Below are positions 52,398 through 60,665 of a DNA stretch of 64,000 bases, piece by piece. The notes below the pieces were generated by a model. It was not told the origin of the DNA and ran no database searches. It worked only from the letters and a program-made list of their open reading frames with translations. Within the stretch, counting starts at the first letter, position 1; every line of letters begins with the position of its first letter. The translations under genes and the position numbers were made by a program. The DNA comes from an uncultured Sphaerochaeta sp. (lineage in GTDB: Bacteria; Spirochaetota; Spirochaetia; Sphaerochaetales; Sphaerochaetaceae), in NCBI RefSeq assembly GCF_963677315.1, contig NZ_OY781939.1:2232001-2296000 (forward strand). The letters run 5' to 3'.

Positions 52398-54125
52398 ATG
52401 AAAAAACGGAGTCGTCTGGTGGTCGTTCTGGTGGTCGTCTTGTTGTGCGGGTTCTTCCTCTATCCCACGATTGCTTGGTATGGATTCGTACCGCAGGACA
52501 CCAAGGAACTTGCAACAGGCTCAAATGTACAGATTAAGGAGTATTCCCGTGGACAGGCTTCACGCGATCTCCGCTCGCTCAAGGAGTTGGTCGCTGATGA
52601 CCCACAGGCAACCCTGCCTTCTGAGTTCTCCTATCTAAAGGATTACGCGAAGGAAAATTACAAAGCCATGAAGCGTTCAGTTCCCCGTAATTGGACTCTT
52701 GAAGCATTGTTTGCTGGGTTCTATAACGAACAGGATATGTTCGATTCAGCTGAGTCCTACTACCGCACGTCCTTGCTTGAACTGAAGACTTTGGGAAACA
52801 AAGCACTACAGCTGGGCTTGGACCTTGAAGGTGGTATGAGTATTCTCTTGGAGGCTGATGTTGCTTCCTATGAGGATAAGATTGGTAAGACTGCATCCTC
52901 GAGTGAGATTTCTGAGGCAATTCGCCAGGATATCGAGATTCTTGAGAAACGAATTGACCAGTTTGGTGTCAGTGAGCCTGTCATCCGTTTACAAGGTGAT
53001 GACCAGATTCTCATTGAGATTCCAGGTGCTGCAGACCCAGAGCGTGTTAACTCCTTCCTTCGTGGTAAGGGCTCCCTTGTCTTCAAGATTGTCGACACCA
53101 CCCTTACCGCTGAGTTGAATGCTTTCTACACTGAGAATCCTTCTGAGGTTTATACCGATACTGGTGCACTGAAGCAGCCTGATTTCTTGCCTGCTGGTAA
53201 GATTGCTGCTGGTTATTATATCAGTGACGAGTATGGGATCGATGAGCTGGAGAGCTATGTGGTAGTAGAGGATGAAATCGGCCTTGATGGAATCCACCTT
53301 GAAAGTGCAACTACCGCAACCGATGGAATCACCGGTCGACCAGTGGTCAACTTCCAGCTGGACAGCCTTGGTGGCGATATCTTCTACAAGCTCACATCTA
53401 CCCACGTTGGAGATACCATGGCAGTTGTGATGGACGGCAAGGTTAAGGCCATGGCCACCATCAATGAAGGGATCAGGAGCAACGTTCAGATTTCCGGGTT
53501 CGATGCTGAGGAAGCAGCTGACCTTGCTATCGTTCTTCGTACCGCTGCACTTCCCATCGAGCTGGTCGTCAGCAGCCAACAGGCTGTTGGTGCTACCCTT
53601 GGTGAAGATGCTGTATCGGCCGGTTTGAAGGCCATTGCTGTTGGACTTGCACTGGTAATCATTCTGATGTTCGCCTACTACCACGTCAGTGGCCTTGTGG
53701 CAAACCTCGCATTGTTGCTTAACTTGTTCTTCATGATCAGTGTTCTCTCTGCTTTCAATTTCACGTTGACCTTGACCAGTGTTGCCGGTCTTATCCTTAC
53801 CTTGGGTATGGCTGTTGATACCAATGTCATCATCTTTGAGCGTATCAAGGAAGAGCGAAGGTTGGGCAAGAGTGATGTTGCCGCAATCAAGGCAGGATTT
53901 GATAAAGCATTCTGGACTGTCATGGATGCAAACATAACCACAATCATTGCAGCTCTGGTACTCTCCCAGCTTGGAAGTAGTGCAGTCAAGGGCTTTGCGA
54001 ATACCCTTGCTATCGGTATTGTGAGCTCGGTATTTACTGCGTTGTTTGTTTCGCATCTTATTTTTGATGCGACCGTCGCCCAACGTGAGGGCAAGAAGCT
54101 ACACATCAGCTGGAGGAAAAACTAA
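52398..54125 (+). CDS. secD: Protein-export membrane protein SecD
   Basis: 575 residues. An N-terminal helix, the periplasmic P1 domain (LGLDLEGGMSILLEAD and VSEPVIRLQGDDQILIEIPG), and a C-terminal six-helix RND-type block with TLGEDAVSAGLKAIAVGLALVIILMF and the GMAVDTNVIIFERIKEERR motif, which holds the conserved Asp of the proton path. It uses proton motive force to pull exported proteins. GGAGA precedes the ATG. It abuts secF directly. Confidence 0.97.
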   Translation: MKKRSRLVVVLVVVLLCGFFLYPTIAWYGFVPQDTKELATGSNVQIKEYSRGQASRDLRSLKELVADDPQATLPSEFSYLKDYAKENYKAMKRSVPRNWTLEALFAGFYNEQDMFDSAESYYRTSLLELKTLGNKALQLGLDLEGGMSILLEADVASYEDKIGKTASSSEISEAIRQDIEILEKRIDQFGVSEPVIRLQGDDQILIEIPGAADPERVNSFLRGKGSLVFKIVDTTLTAELNAFYTENPSEVYTDTGALKQPDFLPAGKIAAGYYISDEYGIDELESYVVVEDEIGLDGIHLESATTATDGITGRPVVNFQLDSLGGDIFYKLTSTHVGDTMAVVMDGKVKAMATINEGIRSNVQISGFDAEEAADLAIVLRTAALPIELVVSSQQAVGATLGEDAVSAGLKAIAVGLALVIILMFAYYHVSGLVANLALLLNLFFMISVLSAFNFTLTLTSVAGLILTLGMAVDTNVIIFERIKEERRLGKSDVAAIKAGFDKAFWTVMDANITTIIAALVLSQLGSSAVKGFANTLAIGIVSSVFTALFVSHLIFDATVAQREGKKLHISWRKN

Positions 54126-55319
54126 ATGCTTAAGAAAGATATTCCTGTTATCAAGCTTCGCTGGTACGCCTGGGCTTTGGCTGTAGTCCTCCTGCTCGCC
54201 GGAGGTATCTCCTTCGCTGTGTTGGGTGGTTTTAACCTGGGTGTTGATTTTGAAAGTGGATTGAGCCAGAGAATTCAGATAGCTCCCATTGGATTGGAAG
54301 TTACCTATGCTGGGAACAAGGATGCAGTCCTTGCTGTCTCAGGTTCTGGCCTTAATCTTGAAGTTCGCGGTGATGAAGGGGTTTCCAGTACCAGCTTCAG
54401 TGCTTCCGAGTATCCAACTGCACAGGATCTTGCAACTGCGCTTGGTGCAGTGCAGAACATCAATGTGGCAGTTGTTGACGGGTCATTGGAAACAGCTCAG
54501 CTCCTCAGTGGGTATGGATTTCCTGCAACGCTCTCTGCTGAACCTACCAAGCTGAATTTCCAGAGCAGTGGAAATGCAAACATCGAAGATGTACGTTCTG
54601 CTTTGGATTCACTGGGTAATGTACGTGTGCAGACCGTTGGGGTGGATGGAAGCCAGACCTTCCAGGTCCGTCTCGGCATCAAGGAAGGTGCAACTCAGGA
54701 TTCCATGGAAACCGAAGTGAAGAATGCATTGAATGCTGCATTCGGTGCTGGTAATGTAGTGGTTCTCCAGAGTGATTACATTGGACCGAAGTTCAGTGCA
54801 ACGTTACTTTCCAGCTCCATCCTCGCCATCGTGGTTGCAATGGCCTTGATCCTCCTCTATATCTGGGTCAGGTTCCGTTTTGCTTATGCAGTGTCATCCT
54901 TGATTGCACTTGTGCATGATATCTTGATGATGCTTACGGTAATTACGCTCTTCCGCTTTGAGTTCTCTGGTATCACTGTTGCAGCGCTGCTGACCATCAT
55001 TGGTTACTCACTGAACAATACAATCGTTATCTTCGATCGTATCCGTGAGAATGTGGCATTGGCACCAGATGCTTCGTTGAGTGTGAATATTGACCATAGC
55101 GTTACACAGTCATTGAGTAGAACGGTAATGAGTGCAGTCACCACCTTGATCGCTATCATCCCGCTCGCAATCTTTGCTTCCGGTGACATCCAGCTCTTTG
55201 CAGTGAAGATGGGATTTGGTATCCTCTTTGGAACCTACTCATCCAACCTGCTTGCGCCTGCGATGCTTTACTGGATCAGCAATGCTCAGGCAAAGAAAAA
55301 AGAGAAGAAAGCAGAGTAA
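54126..55319 (+). CDS. secF: Protein-export membrane protein SecF
   Basis: 397 residues, larger than the E. coli protein (about 320) because of a long periplasmic part between residues 35 and 215. SecF landmarks: FNLGVDFESG near the start, GPKFSATLLSSSILAIVVAMALILLYIWVRFR and GYSLNNTIVIFDRIREN. It forms the SecDF heterodimer. It starts right after the secD stop, with GGAGGAAAA upstream. The C-terminus ends in KKKEKKAE. Confidence 0.96.
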   Translation: MLKKDIPVIKLRWYAWALAVVLLLAGGISFAVLGGFNLGVDFESGLSQRIQIAPIGLEVTYAGNKDAVLAVSGSGLNLEVRGDEGVSSTSFSASEYPTAQDLATALGAVQNINVAVVDGSLETAQLLSGYGFPATLSAEPTKLNFQSSGNANIEDVRSALDSLGNVRVQTVGVDGSQTFQVRLGIKEGATQDSMETEVKNALNAAFGAGNVVVLQSDYIGPKFSATLLSSSILAIVVAMALILLYIWVRFRFAYAVSSLIALVHDILMMLTVITLFRFEFSGITVAALLTIIGYSLNNTIVIFDRIRENVALAPDASLSVNIDHSVTQSLSRTVMSAVTTLIAIIPLAIFASGDIQLFAVKMGFGILFGTYSSNLLAPAMLYWISNAQAKKKEKKAE

Positions 55320-55341
55320 CCTGTCTCTTCTTGCAAGTCAT

Positions 55342-55372
55342 ACGCTGCCGCACTCTTATCATGTGGCAGCGT
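55342..55372 (+). terminator. Terminator hairpin after secF
   Basis: ACGCTGCCGCA (55342-55352) pairs with TGTGGCAGCGT (55362-55372), 11 bp with one G-U pair, followed by TCTTGTC, a weak U-tract. The ispH -35 box lies in its loop. Confidence 0.65.
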
Positions 55373-55384
55373 TCTTGTCATAAT
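55356..55384 (+). promoter_or_regulatory. Candidate promoter of ispH
   Basis: TTATCA (55356-55361), 17 nt, CATAAT (55379-55384). ATG 55393 lies 9 nt after the last -10 base, so the leader would be only 1-2 nt. A GGGGGT before the ATG could look like a weak Shine-Dalgarno but would lie upstream of the start point. Confidence 0.5.
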
Positions 55385-55392
55385 GGGGGTAT

Positions 55393-56250
55393 ATGAAACT
55401 GATACTTTCCAGAACCATGGGATATTGCAAGGGGGTGTCCAGGGCCTTGGACCTTGCTACCTCTGCATTGCAGGAGGCAAAAGACGCCCACAAGCCTGTA
55501 TATTCCTTGGGTAAGCTTATTCATAACGATGACACGTGTGCCTTTTTCGCTGATCAGGGGATGCAGGTTATTACAGGAGCAGAGGGGCATGAGCCCGGAT
55601 TGGTTGTACTGCGTGCACATGGAGTACCCGAAAGGGTGCGATCTTCTTTTGTGGAAGCCGGTTTTGACTTGGTTGATGCTACATGTCCGGTAGTGAAGCA
55701 TAACCTCTCAAGAATTTCTGCATATGCACCTACGCATACCATCTTGATTGTTGGGCACCCTGGTCATCCAGAGACGCTTGCCATGCGAGGGGTCCAGTGC
55801 GAAGGGAAGGTCTGCGATACCATCCTGATTTCTGGTCCTGAGGATGTCGGTACCCCGGAACCAGGCAAATCCTACGTGGTGTTTGTGCAGACAACGTTTG
55901 ATCAGGGATTATGGAATACCATTCAAAAAGCCTTAAGGGAATGGGAGCAGTATGGATGTACGATGCTCTTTGCCAATGAGGTCTGTCCCAGTTCCATCAA
56001 TCGTCGGCAGGCCACCCTTGAGCTGACTGATGCATGTGATGCAGTGGTGGTGATAGGGGGAAAGGAGAGTGCAAACACCAGGGCGCTCTACCAATTGGTA
56101 CGAGAAAAGGGAAAGATGGCCTGGCATATAGAGAATGAAACAGAAATTACCGACGATATGCGCAGCTATGATATACTGGGTATAACAGCAGGGGCTTCAA
56201 CCCCCTCTCTGGTGATTCAACGCGTAATCGATAGGTTGCAACAGGAGTGA
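55393..56250 (+). CDS. ispH: 4-hydroxy-3-methylbut-2-enyl diphosphate reductase
   Basis: 285 residues. The three cluster Cys are C12 (MGYCKGV), C98 (DATCPVV) and C198 (EVCPSS). Other motifs are LGKLIHN, RAHGVPE, VGHPGHPET and VIGGKESANT. IspH makes IPP and DMAPP in the last step of the MEP pathway, so this organism makes isoprenoids by that route. The rex gene follows after 3 nt. Confidence 0.95.
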   Translation: MKLILSRTMGYCKGVSRALDLATSALQEAKDAHKPVYSLGKLIHNDDTCAFFADQGMQVITGAEGHEPGLVVLRAHGVPERVRSSFVEAGFDLVDATCPVVKHNLSRISAYAPTHTILIVGHPGHPETLAMRGVQCEGKVCDTILISGPEDVGTPEPGKSYVVFVQTTFDQGLWNTIQKALREWEQYGCTMLFANEVCPSSINRRQATLELTDACDAVVVIGGKESANTRALYQLVREKGKMAWHIENETEITDDMRSYDILGITAGASTPSLVIQRVIDRLQQE

Positions 56251-56253
56251 TAC

Positions 56254-56925
56254 ATGGAAACAGGTTATCGGGGAATACCAATTCCCACCATCAAGAGGCT
56301 TCCCTCCTACCTTAGGCTTTTGCAGGGGTACCGGGAGCAAGGAATGGAGATGGTCAGCGCTACTACCTTGGCCGAAGAGCTTGGATTGAAACCAATTCAA
56401 GTACGTAAGGACATTTCCTGTACCGGAATCGAGGGCAAGCCCAAGGTAGGCTTTGCTGTTGTCAAACTCATTGAGGCAATCATCCACACCTTGGGGTGGG
56501 ACAATGCTACCGATGCAATCGTTGTGGGTGCCGGCCATCTGGGCTCCGCTCTTGCACGCTATGAGGGGTTTGAGAGTTATGGGCTTAAGATCGTTGCAGC
56601 ATTCGATGTTGACCCCAGTAAGTGGGATACTTGGCTTGGGGATGTCCCAGTCTTTCCTTTGAGCAAGGTCAAGGAGTACATCGATCGGCACCATGTAAAT
56701 ATCGGAGTCCTTGCAGTTCCTGCCGACCAAGCCCAAGAGACAGCTGAGCTGCTCATGGAGTGTGGGTTACTGGCCATCTGGAATTTTGCACCCAAGGATT
56801 TGAAACTTCCCGAGCATGTGGTGGTTCAGCGAACCGATCTGGCTACAAGTTTCGCAGTTCTCTCTGCCAAGGTACGGCAAAAGATGAACAAGAAGGATCT
56901 GAGTAGCGAAGTGGATGATTGGTAA
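56254..56925 (+). CDS. rex: Redox-sensing transcriptional repressor Rex
   Basis: 223 residues. The N-terminal winged helix is IPIPTIKRLPSYLRLLQGYREQGMEMVSATTLAEELGLKPIQVRKDIS, and the Rossmann fold begins IVVGAGHLGSALARYEGF near residue 90, with the FD at the end of strand 2 selecting NAD. The C-terminal swapped helix includes TSFAVLSAKVRQK. Rex senses NADH/NAD and represses fermentation or hydrogenase genes. It sits upstream of a hydrogenase operon, separated by a terminator and about 160 nt. Confidence 0.93.
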   Translation: METGYRGIPIPTIKRLPSYLRLLQGYREQGMEMVSATTLAEELGLKPIQVRKDISCTGIEGKPKVGFAVVKLIEAIIHTLGWDNATDAIVVGAGHLGSALARYEGFESYGLKIVAAFDVDPSKWDTWLGDVPVFPLSKVKEYIDRHHVNIGVLAVPADQAQETAELLMECGLLAIWNFAPKDLKLPEHVVVQRTDLATSFAVLSAKVRQKMNKKDLSSEVDDW

Positions 56926-56946
56926 TATCTAGTGTACGGATAAGAG

Positions 56947-56971
56947 GGGTATCGTAAGGATACCCTTTTTT
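56947..56971 (+). terminator. Terminator after rex
   Basis: GGGTATC (56947-56953) pairs with GATACCC (56959-56965), followed by six T or more. Confidence 0.9.
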
Positions 56972-57009
56972 AATGTGAATATAGGTATATTATGCAGTAT
57001 TATAACTGG

Positions 57010-57035
57010 TATTATGTGATTTAAATACCATAATA
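57010..57035 (+). promoter_or_regulatory. Inverted repeat upstream of the hydrogenase operon
   Basis: TATTATG (57010-57016) and CATAATA (57029-57035) are perfect 7-nt arms with a 12-nt centre that includes TGTGATTTAAATACC. It resembles, but does not match, the Rex consensus TTGTGAAN4TTCACAA. It is a candidate operator in the AT-rich spacer. Confidence 0.4.
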
Positions 57036-57069
57036 TCTCAATAATAAAATCCTTTCAATCAAATAATCG

Positions 57070-57099
57070 TTGACTCTTGAGTTGCTTCTTCGCTACCAT
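57070..57099 (+). promoter_or_regulatory. Promoter of the hydrogenase operon
   Basis: TTGACT (57070-57075), 18 nt, TACCAT (57094-57099). It predicts a start near 57106 and a leader of about 26 nt to ATG 57132. Confidence 0.55.
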
Positions 57100-57131
57100 G
57101 ACAACAAGAGATTTAGATAATGAGGTCATTG

Positions 57132-57389
57132 ATGAAGAAACTGGTTGTGGAGCTGTGCATGGGAAGCTCTTGCTTCGCTCGGGGTAATTCTCAGACACTT
57201 GCAGCATTGGAGTCCTATCTTCAGGAGTCCGGGTCTGCAGATTGTGTGGATTTGATAGGACACTTATGCATGGGAGATTGCTCCAAAGGTCCGAATATTC
57301 GTATTGCCGATACCACGTATCAAGGGCTTGCTGCCGATGAGGTGGTTCAATTGGTTGTGCATGAACTGAAAGATCGGGAAGGGATGTAA
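57132..57389 (+). CDS. NuoE-like [2Fe-2S] ferredoxin-domain protein (first copy)
   Basis: 85 residues from ATG 57132, with GAGG 6 nt upstream; an in-frame ATG at 57120 adds four residues. The thioredoxin-like ferredoxin pattern has Cys in LCMGSSCFARGNS and HLCMGDCSKGPNI, the C-x4-C and C-x3-C pairs that hold one [2Fe-2S] cluster. It overlaps the next start by 1 nt. It could pass electrons to or from the sensory hydrogenase. Confidence 0.88.
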   Translation: MKKLVVELCMGSSCFARGNSQTLAALESYLQESGSADCVDLIGHLCMGDCSKGPNIRIADTTYQGLAADEVVQLVVHELKDREGM

Positions 57390-59197
57390 TGATCCATCCT
57401 ATATATACAGAGTTGACCGAGTGCCGTGACTGTTACAAGTGTGTTCGCGGCTGTCCTGTAAAAGCTATCCAGGTGAAGGATGGCTCAGCAGTAGTGGTGA
57501 AGGACCGATGCATCTATTGCGGACACTGTGTTGATATCTGTCCATCCCATGCAAAAAAAATCCGTGGTGATTTGGCAAGGGTTCGCCAGTTTGTCCAGAG
57601 CGGAAGAAAGATATTCTGTTCTCTAGCCCCTTCCAGTGCAGCAGAATTCCCCTTCAGCACCGATAGCTTGGTAGTTGCGCTTACTCGTCTGGGCTTTAGT
57701 GGGGTAAGTGAGACAGCCATCGGGGCTCATCTGGTGAACCAGGCAATTGAGATGTATGCAGAATCCCACGATGGGAACTGCCCATGGATTTCCACAGCCT
57801 GCCCAACGGTGGTCCAGACGGTAAAAAAGTACTATCCCTCATTGGTGGACCAACTCAGCAAGGTGCCCTCCCCATTGCAGTGCCACAGCGCCTATTTGCG
57901 GGCGCTCTATGGAGAAGAGATTGGAGTGGTCTTCATCGGTCCTTGTATCGCTAAAAAGGTGGAGGCCGACCAGAGCCCAGGTTATCCGGACTTTGCCTTG
58001 ACCTATGAGGAACTCAATGCCTGGCTCCTTGCTGAGCATATTGACTTGGAACAGATTGAGAGAGAGGTTTTCCTTGACCCTTCCATCGTACCCTCCTTAG
58101 TTCCCTGTCGTGCTGGTAAGTCGACGCTCTACCCCGTAGAGGGTGGGATGATAGCCTCATTGAAGTGGGGAGGTGATCCCTTCCAGACCCATGCTGTTGC
58201 CATCAGTGGTATGAATCAGGTGGTAGGGACACTATCAGGGATGGAGAGGGAAGACCAGAACACGGCATTCCTCGAACTTCTCGCCTGTGAAGGTGGTTGC
58301 ATCAATGGACCGGTGAGCAACCAGGGGCGTTCCTCTGCTTCGAAGAAGAGCCTGAGCTCACGCTATACCCGTAGTCGGATCACCGATCAAGGTCCTGTAT
58401 TTAATGGAGATGCAGCATTTGTTGCTAAGCTCCTTGAACAAGGCTATTCCCTGATTGAGAAACATACTGCTGAGGTAGAGAGGCCTGTTTCGAGTTTTGT
58501 TTCTCCTCATAGTGAAGAAGAAATTGACCAAGCACTCAAGTTGTTGGGGAAAAGGGATGTCTCTGATGAGTTGAATTGTGGCGGGTGTGGTTACAACAGC
58601 TGCCGGGAGATGGCCATTGCCTATCTTGATGGAATGGCTGAGATGGAGATGTGTGTAACCAAGATGAGGAAGGAAGCCCAAAGCAAGATGGATGTACTGC
58701 TCAGGACCATCCCAGTGGGAGTGGTGATTGTGGATGACCAGCTCCAGATTGTCGACTGCAACAGCAACTTCCTCAAACTGTTCGGAGATCTTGATTTTCC
58801 TTTGGAGCCATCCCAGTTGAATCTGGTCTTCGGATTGCCTGTTAAGCGCTTTGTCCCATTTTATGAGAAGTTTAACAACCAGTTCACCTCTTCCTTAGTG
58901 CAACAGTACCGCTTACATTACAAGGATACCTTTCTCAAAGTAACCTTCTTCTCCGTTGAGAAACAGCATCTGGTGGGTGCCTTGTTTGAAGACATTACCA
59001 CCCCGACCGTGCGTCGTGAGACCGTGGTGAAGAAAGCTGAGGATGTTATCCAGAGAAGCTTGGAGACCGTCCAACAGATTGCTTCCTTGCTTGGGGAGAA
59101 TGCAGCAGAGACTGAGATCATGCTTAATAGCCTTATCGATGCCTTCAAGGTTCCCCCGAGCGGGGAGCGGGATGGCTATATGCAGGAAGGATCATGA
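57389..59197 (+). CDS. Sensory-type (group C, HydS-like) [FeFe] hydrogenase with PAS domain
   Basis: 602 residues. An N-terminal two-[4Fe-4S] ferredoxin (C12, C15, C18, C22 and C41, C44, C47, C51) precedes the H-cluster domain. L1 is STACPT (C138), so the proton-relay Cys of TSCCP is replaced by Ala; L2 is GPCIAKK (C186); L3 is CEGGC (C300, C304). A CGGCGYNSC [4Fe-4S] motif near 397 and a PAS domain near 435-540 (VGVVIVDDQLQIVDCN) follow. This order matches HydS proteins, thought to sense H2. It overlaps the phosphatase by 4 nt. Confidence 0.85.
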   Translation: MIHPIYTELTECRDCYKCVRGCPVKAIQVKDGSAVVVKDRCIYCGHCVDICPSHAKKIRGDLARVRQFVQSGRKIFCSLAPSSAAEFPFSTDSLVVALTRLGFSGVSETAIGAHLVNQAIEMYAESHDGNCPWISTACPTVVQTVKKYYPSLVDQLSKVPSPLQCHSAYLRALYGEEIGVVFIGPCIAKKVEADQSPGYPDFALTYEELNAWLLAEHIDLEQIEREVFLDPSIVPSLVPCRAGKSTLYPVEGGMIASLKWGGDPFQTHAVAISGMNQVVGTLSGMEREDQNTAFLELLACEGGCINGPVSNQGRSSASKKSLSSRYTRSRITDQGPVFNGDAAFVAKLLEQGYSLIEKHTAEVERPVSSFVSPHSEEEIDQALKLLGKRDVSDELNCGGCGYNSCREMAIAYLDGMAEMEMCVTKMRKEAQSKMDVLLRTIPVGVVIVDDQLQIVDCNSNFLKLFGDLDFPLEPSQLNLVFGLPVKRFVPFYEKFNNQFTSSLVQQYRLHYKDTFLKVTFFSVEKQHLVGALFEDITTPTVRRETVVKKAEDVIQRSLETVQQIASLLGENAAETEIMLNSLIDAFKVPPSGERDGYMQEGS

Positions 59198-60387
59198 ACG
59201 ACGTATTCATTGATGTGGATTATGCACAAATCTACAAGCACGGTCAGAAAATTGGGGGAGATGTGTTCCTTCTTTCCAGGCAGGATGCATCGGCACAGAT
59301 TGTTTGTACCCTCAGTGATGGTCTTGGCAGTGGGGTGAAGGCAAATGTATTGGCAAGCCTTACTGCCCGTATGGCCCACAAGCTCAGCTTCAGTCCAATG
59401 GATCTGACGCGTTCGGCAAAAATCATCATGAATACACTTCCTGTGTGCAAGGAGAGGAAGATTAGCTATGCTACGTTTACCATTGCAGATCTGAGAAGAA
59501 GCAATACTGATGAAGTACTGGTGAACCTTGTTGAGTATGACAATCCTTCAGCACTTATGTTCCAGGGGTGTACTCCTGTACAGTGGGAACGAGAGAAGAT
59601 TGATCTTAGAAGGGATGGGGCGTTCAAGCAGGAGGTTCTGGAGCACTCTCACCTCAAGCTCTCGGTTGGAAGCCGTCTCTTGATCTTCAGCGATGGTGTT
59701 ACTCAGGCGGGGATGGGAAAGTCCCTTCCCTTGGGGTGGCGTCTTGAGGGGGTTCGGTCATTTGCCCAGCAGGTGATTGAAAGGGATCCGGATATTTCCA
59801 GCCATGACCTGGCGCGGGAAGTTGTATCGCATGCTCACAGATTGGATCGTTTAAGTGCAAAGGACGACATTACCTGCATGGTCGTATATGTGAGAAAACC
59901 CAGGAGAACACTGGTTGTGACTGGACCTCCTTTCAAACAGGAACAGGATTCTTTACTGGTTGAGAAAATCCAGAGATTTGAGGGAAAGAGGATCGTCAGT
60001 GGGGGTACTACCGCACAGATTGTCAGCAGGATCCTGAATCGTCAGCTGAAGGTGGATATGAGCTGTTGGTCACCACAAGTGCCTCCTTGTTCCATGATGG
60101 AAGGGTTGGATCTGGTGACTGAGGGGATGTTGACCCTGAGTAAGGTAGCCACAGCACTGGAGCAGAAAAAGCCAGCATATACGCTACCGAACGATGCAGT
60201 GAAGAAGTTCATACAGGTGATGCAAGAGAGTGATCAAGTACACTTTATTGTTGGGACGAAAATCAATGAAGCACACCAGGATCCCAGTATCCCGGTGGAG
60301 ATCGGGATACGCAGGACCTTGATTGGAAGGTTGCAACGGGCATTGGAAGACAATTATTTGAAAGAGACCTCTTTGGAGTATATGTAG
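59194..60387 (+). CDS. SpoIIE/PP2C-type serine phosphatase
   Basis: 397 residues. The phosphatase domain begins IGGDVFLLSRQDASAQIVCTLSDGLGSGVKANVLASLTAR, with the metal-binding Asp-Gly motif in SDGLGSG, and continues to LIFSDGVTQAGMG and SAKDDITCMVVYV, both metal-site motifs of the family. About 130 C-terminal residues (LVVTGPPFKQEQDSLLVEKIQRF...) look like a separate unassigned domain. In group C hydrogenase clusters such phosphatases are proposed to relay the hydrogenase signal. The start overlaps the hydrogenase stop (ATGA). Confidence 0.87.
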   Translation: MNDVFIDVDYAQIYKHGQKIGGDVFLLSRQDASAQIVCTLSDGLGSGVKANVLASLTARMAHKLSFSPMDLTRSAKIIMNTLPVCKERKISYATFTIADLRRSNTDEVLVNLVEYDNPSALMFQGCTPVQWEREKIDLRRDGAFKQEVLEHSHLKLSVGSRLLIFSDGVTQAGMGKSLPLGWRLEGVRSFAQQVIERDPDISSHDLAREVVSHAHRLDRLSAKDDITCMVVYVRKPRRTLVVTGPPFKQEQDSLLVEKIQRFEGKRIVSGGTTAQIVSRILNRQLKVDMSCWSPQVPPCSMMEGLDLVTEGMLTLSKVATALEQKKPAYTLPNDAVKKFIQVMQESDQVHFIVGTKINEAHQDPSIPVEIGIRRTLIGRLQRALEDNYLKETSLEYM

Positions 60388-60398
60388 GAGTTATGGTC

Positions 60399-60665
60399 AT
60401 GGGAAAGAAAGAGAAGGTGAGTGTCAGGATTTGTGTGGGGACTGCATGTTTTGTACAAGGTGGGGCCGATCTATTGCTTTACCAGGACTTTTTGGATCCT
60501 GTTGTACTGGCTGGGTGTGACATCCAGGGCATCTCCTGTATTGGCGGGTGCAAGGATGATTCAATGGAGGTAAGGCCTCCCTATGTAGAGATTGATGGAA
60601 AAGTGTTTGGTGAGATGACGCAGGAGAAGCTATGCAAAGCATTGCTGGAGGCCGTCCATGCTTGA
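60399..60665 (+). CDS. NuoE-like [2Fe-2S] ferredoxin-domain protein (second copy)
   Basis: 88 residues from ATG 60399, with AGGAG 8 nt upstream; an ATG at 60393 sits too close to it. Cys pattern VGTACFVQGG preceded by ICVGTAC and then SCIGGCKDD, again C-x4-C and C-x3-C. It overlaps the group B hydrogenase start by 8 nt and is likely its electron partner. Confidence 0.87.
   Translation: MGKKEKVSVRICVGTACFVQGGADLLLYQDFLDPVVLAGCDIQGISCIGGCKDDSMEVRPPYVEIDGKVFGEMTQEKLCKALLEAVHA

Noticed and set aside
52989..54083. A 364-residue minus-strand open frame opposite secD
   Set aside because: Shadow of secD codon bias; no family pattern and no ribosome binding site.
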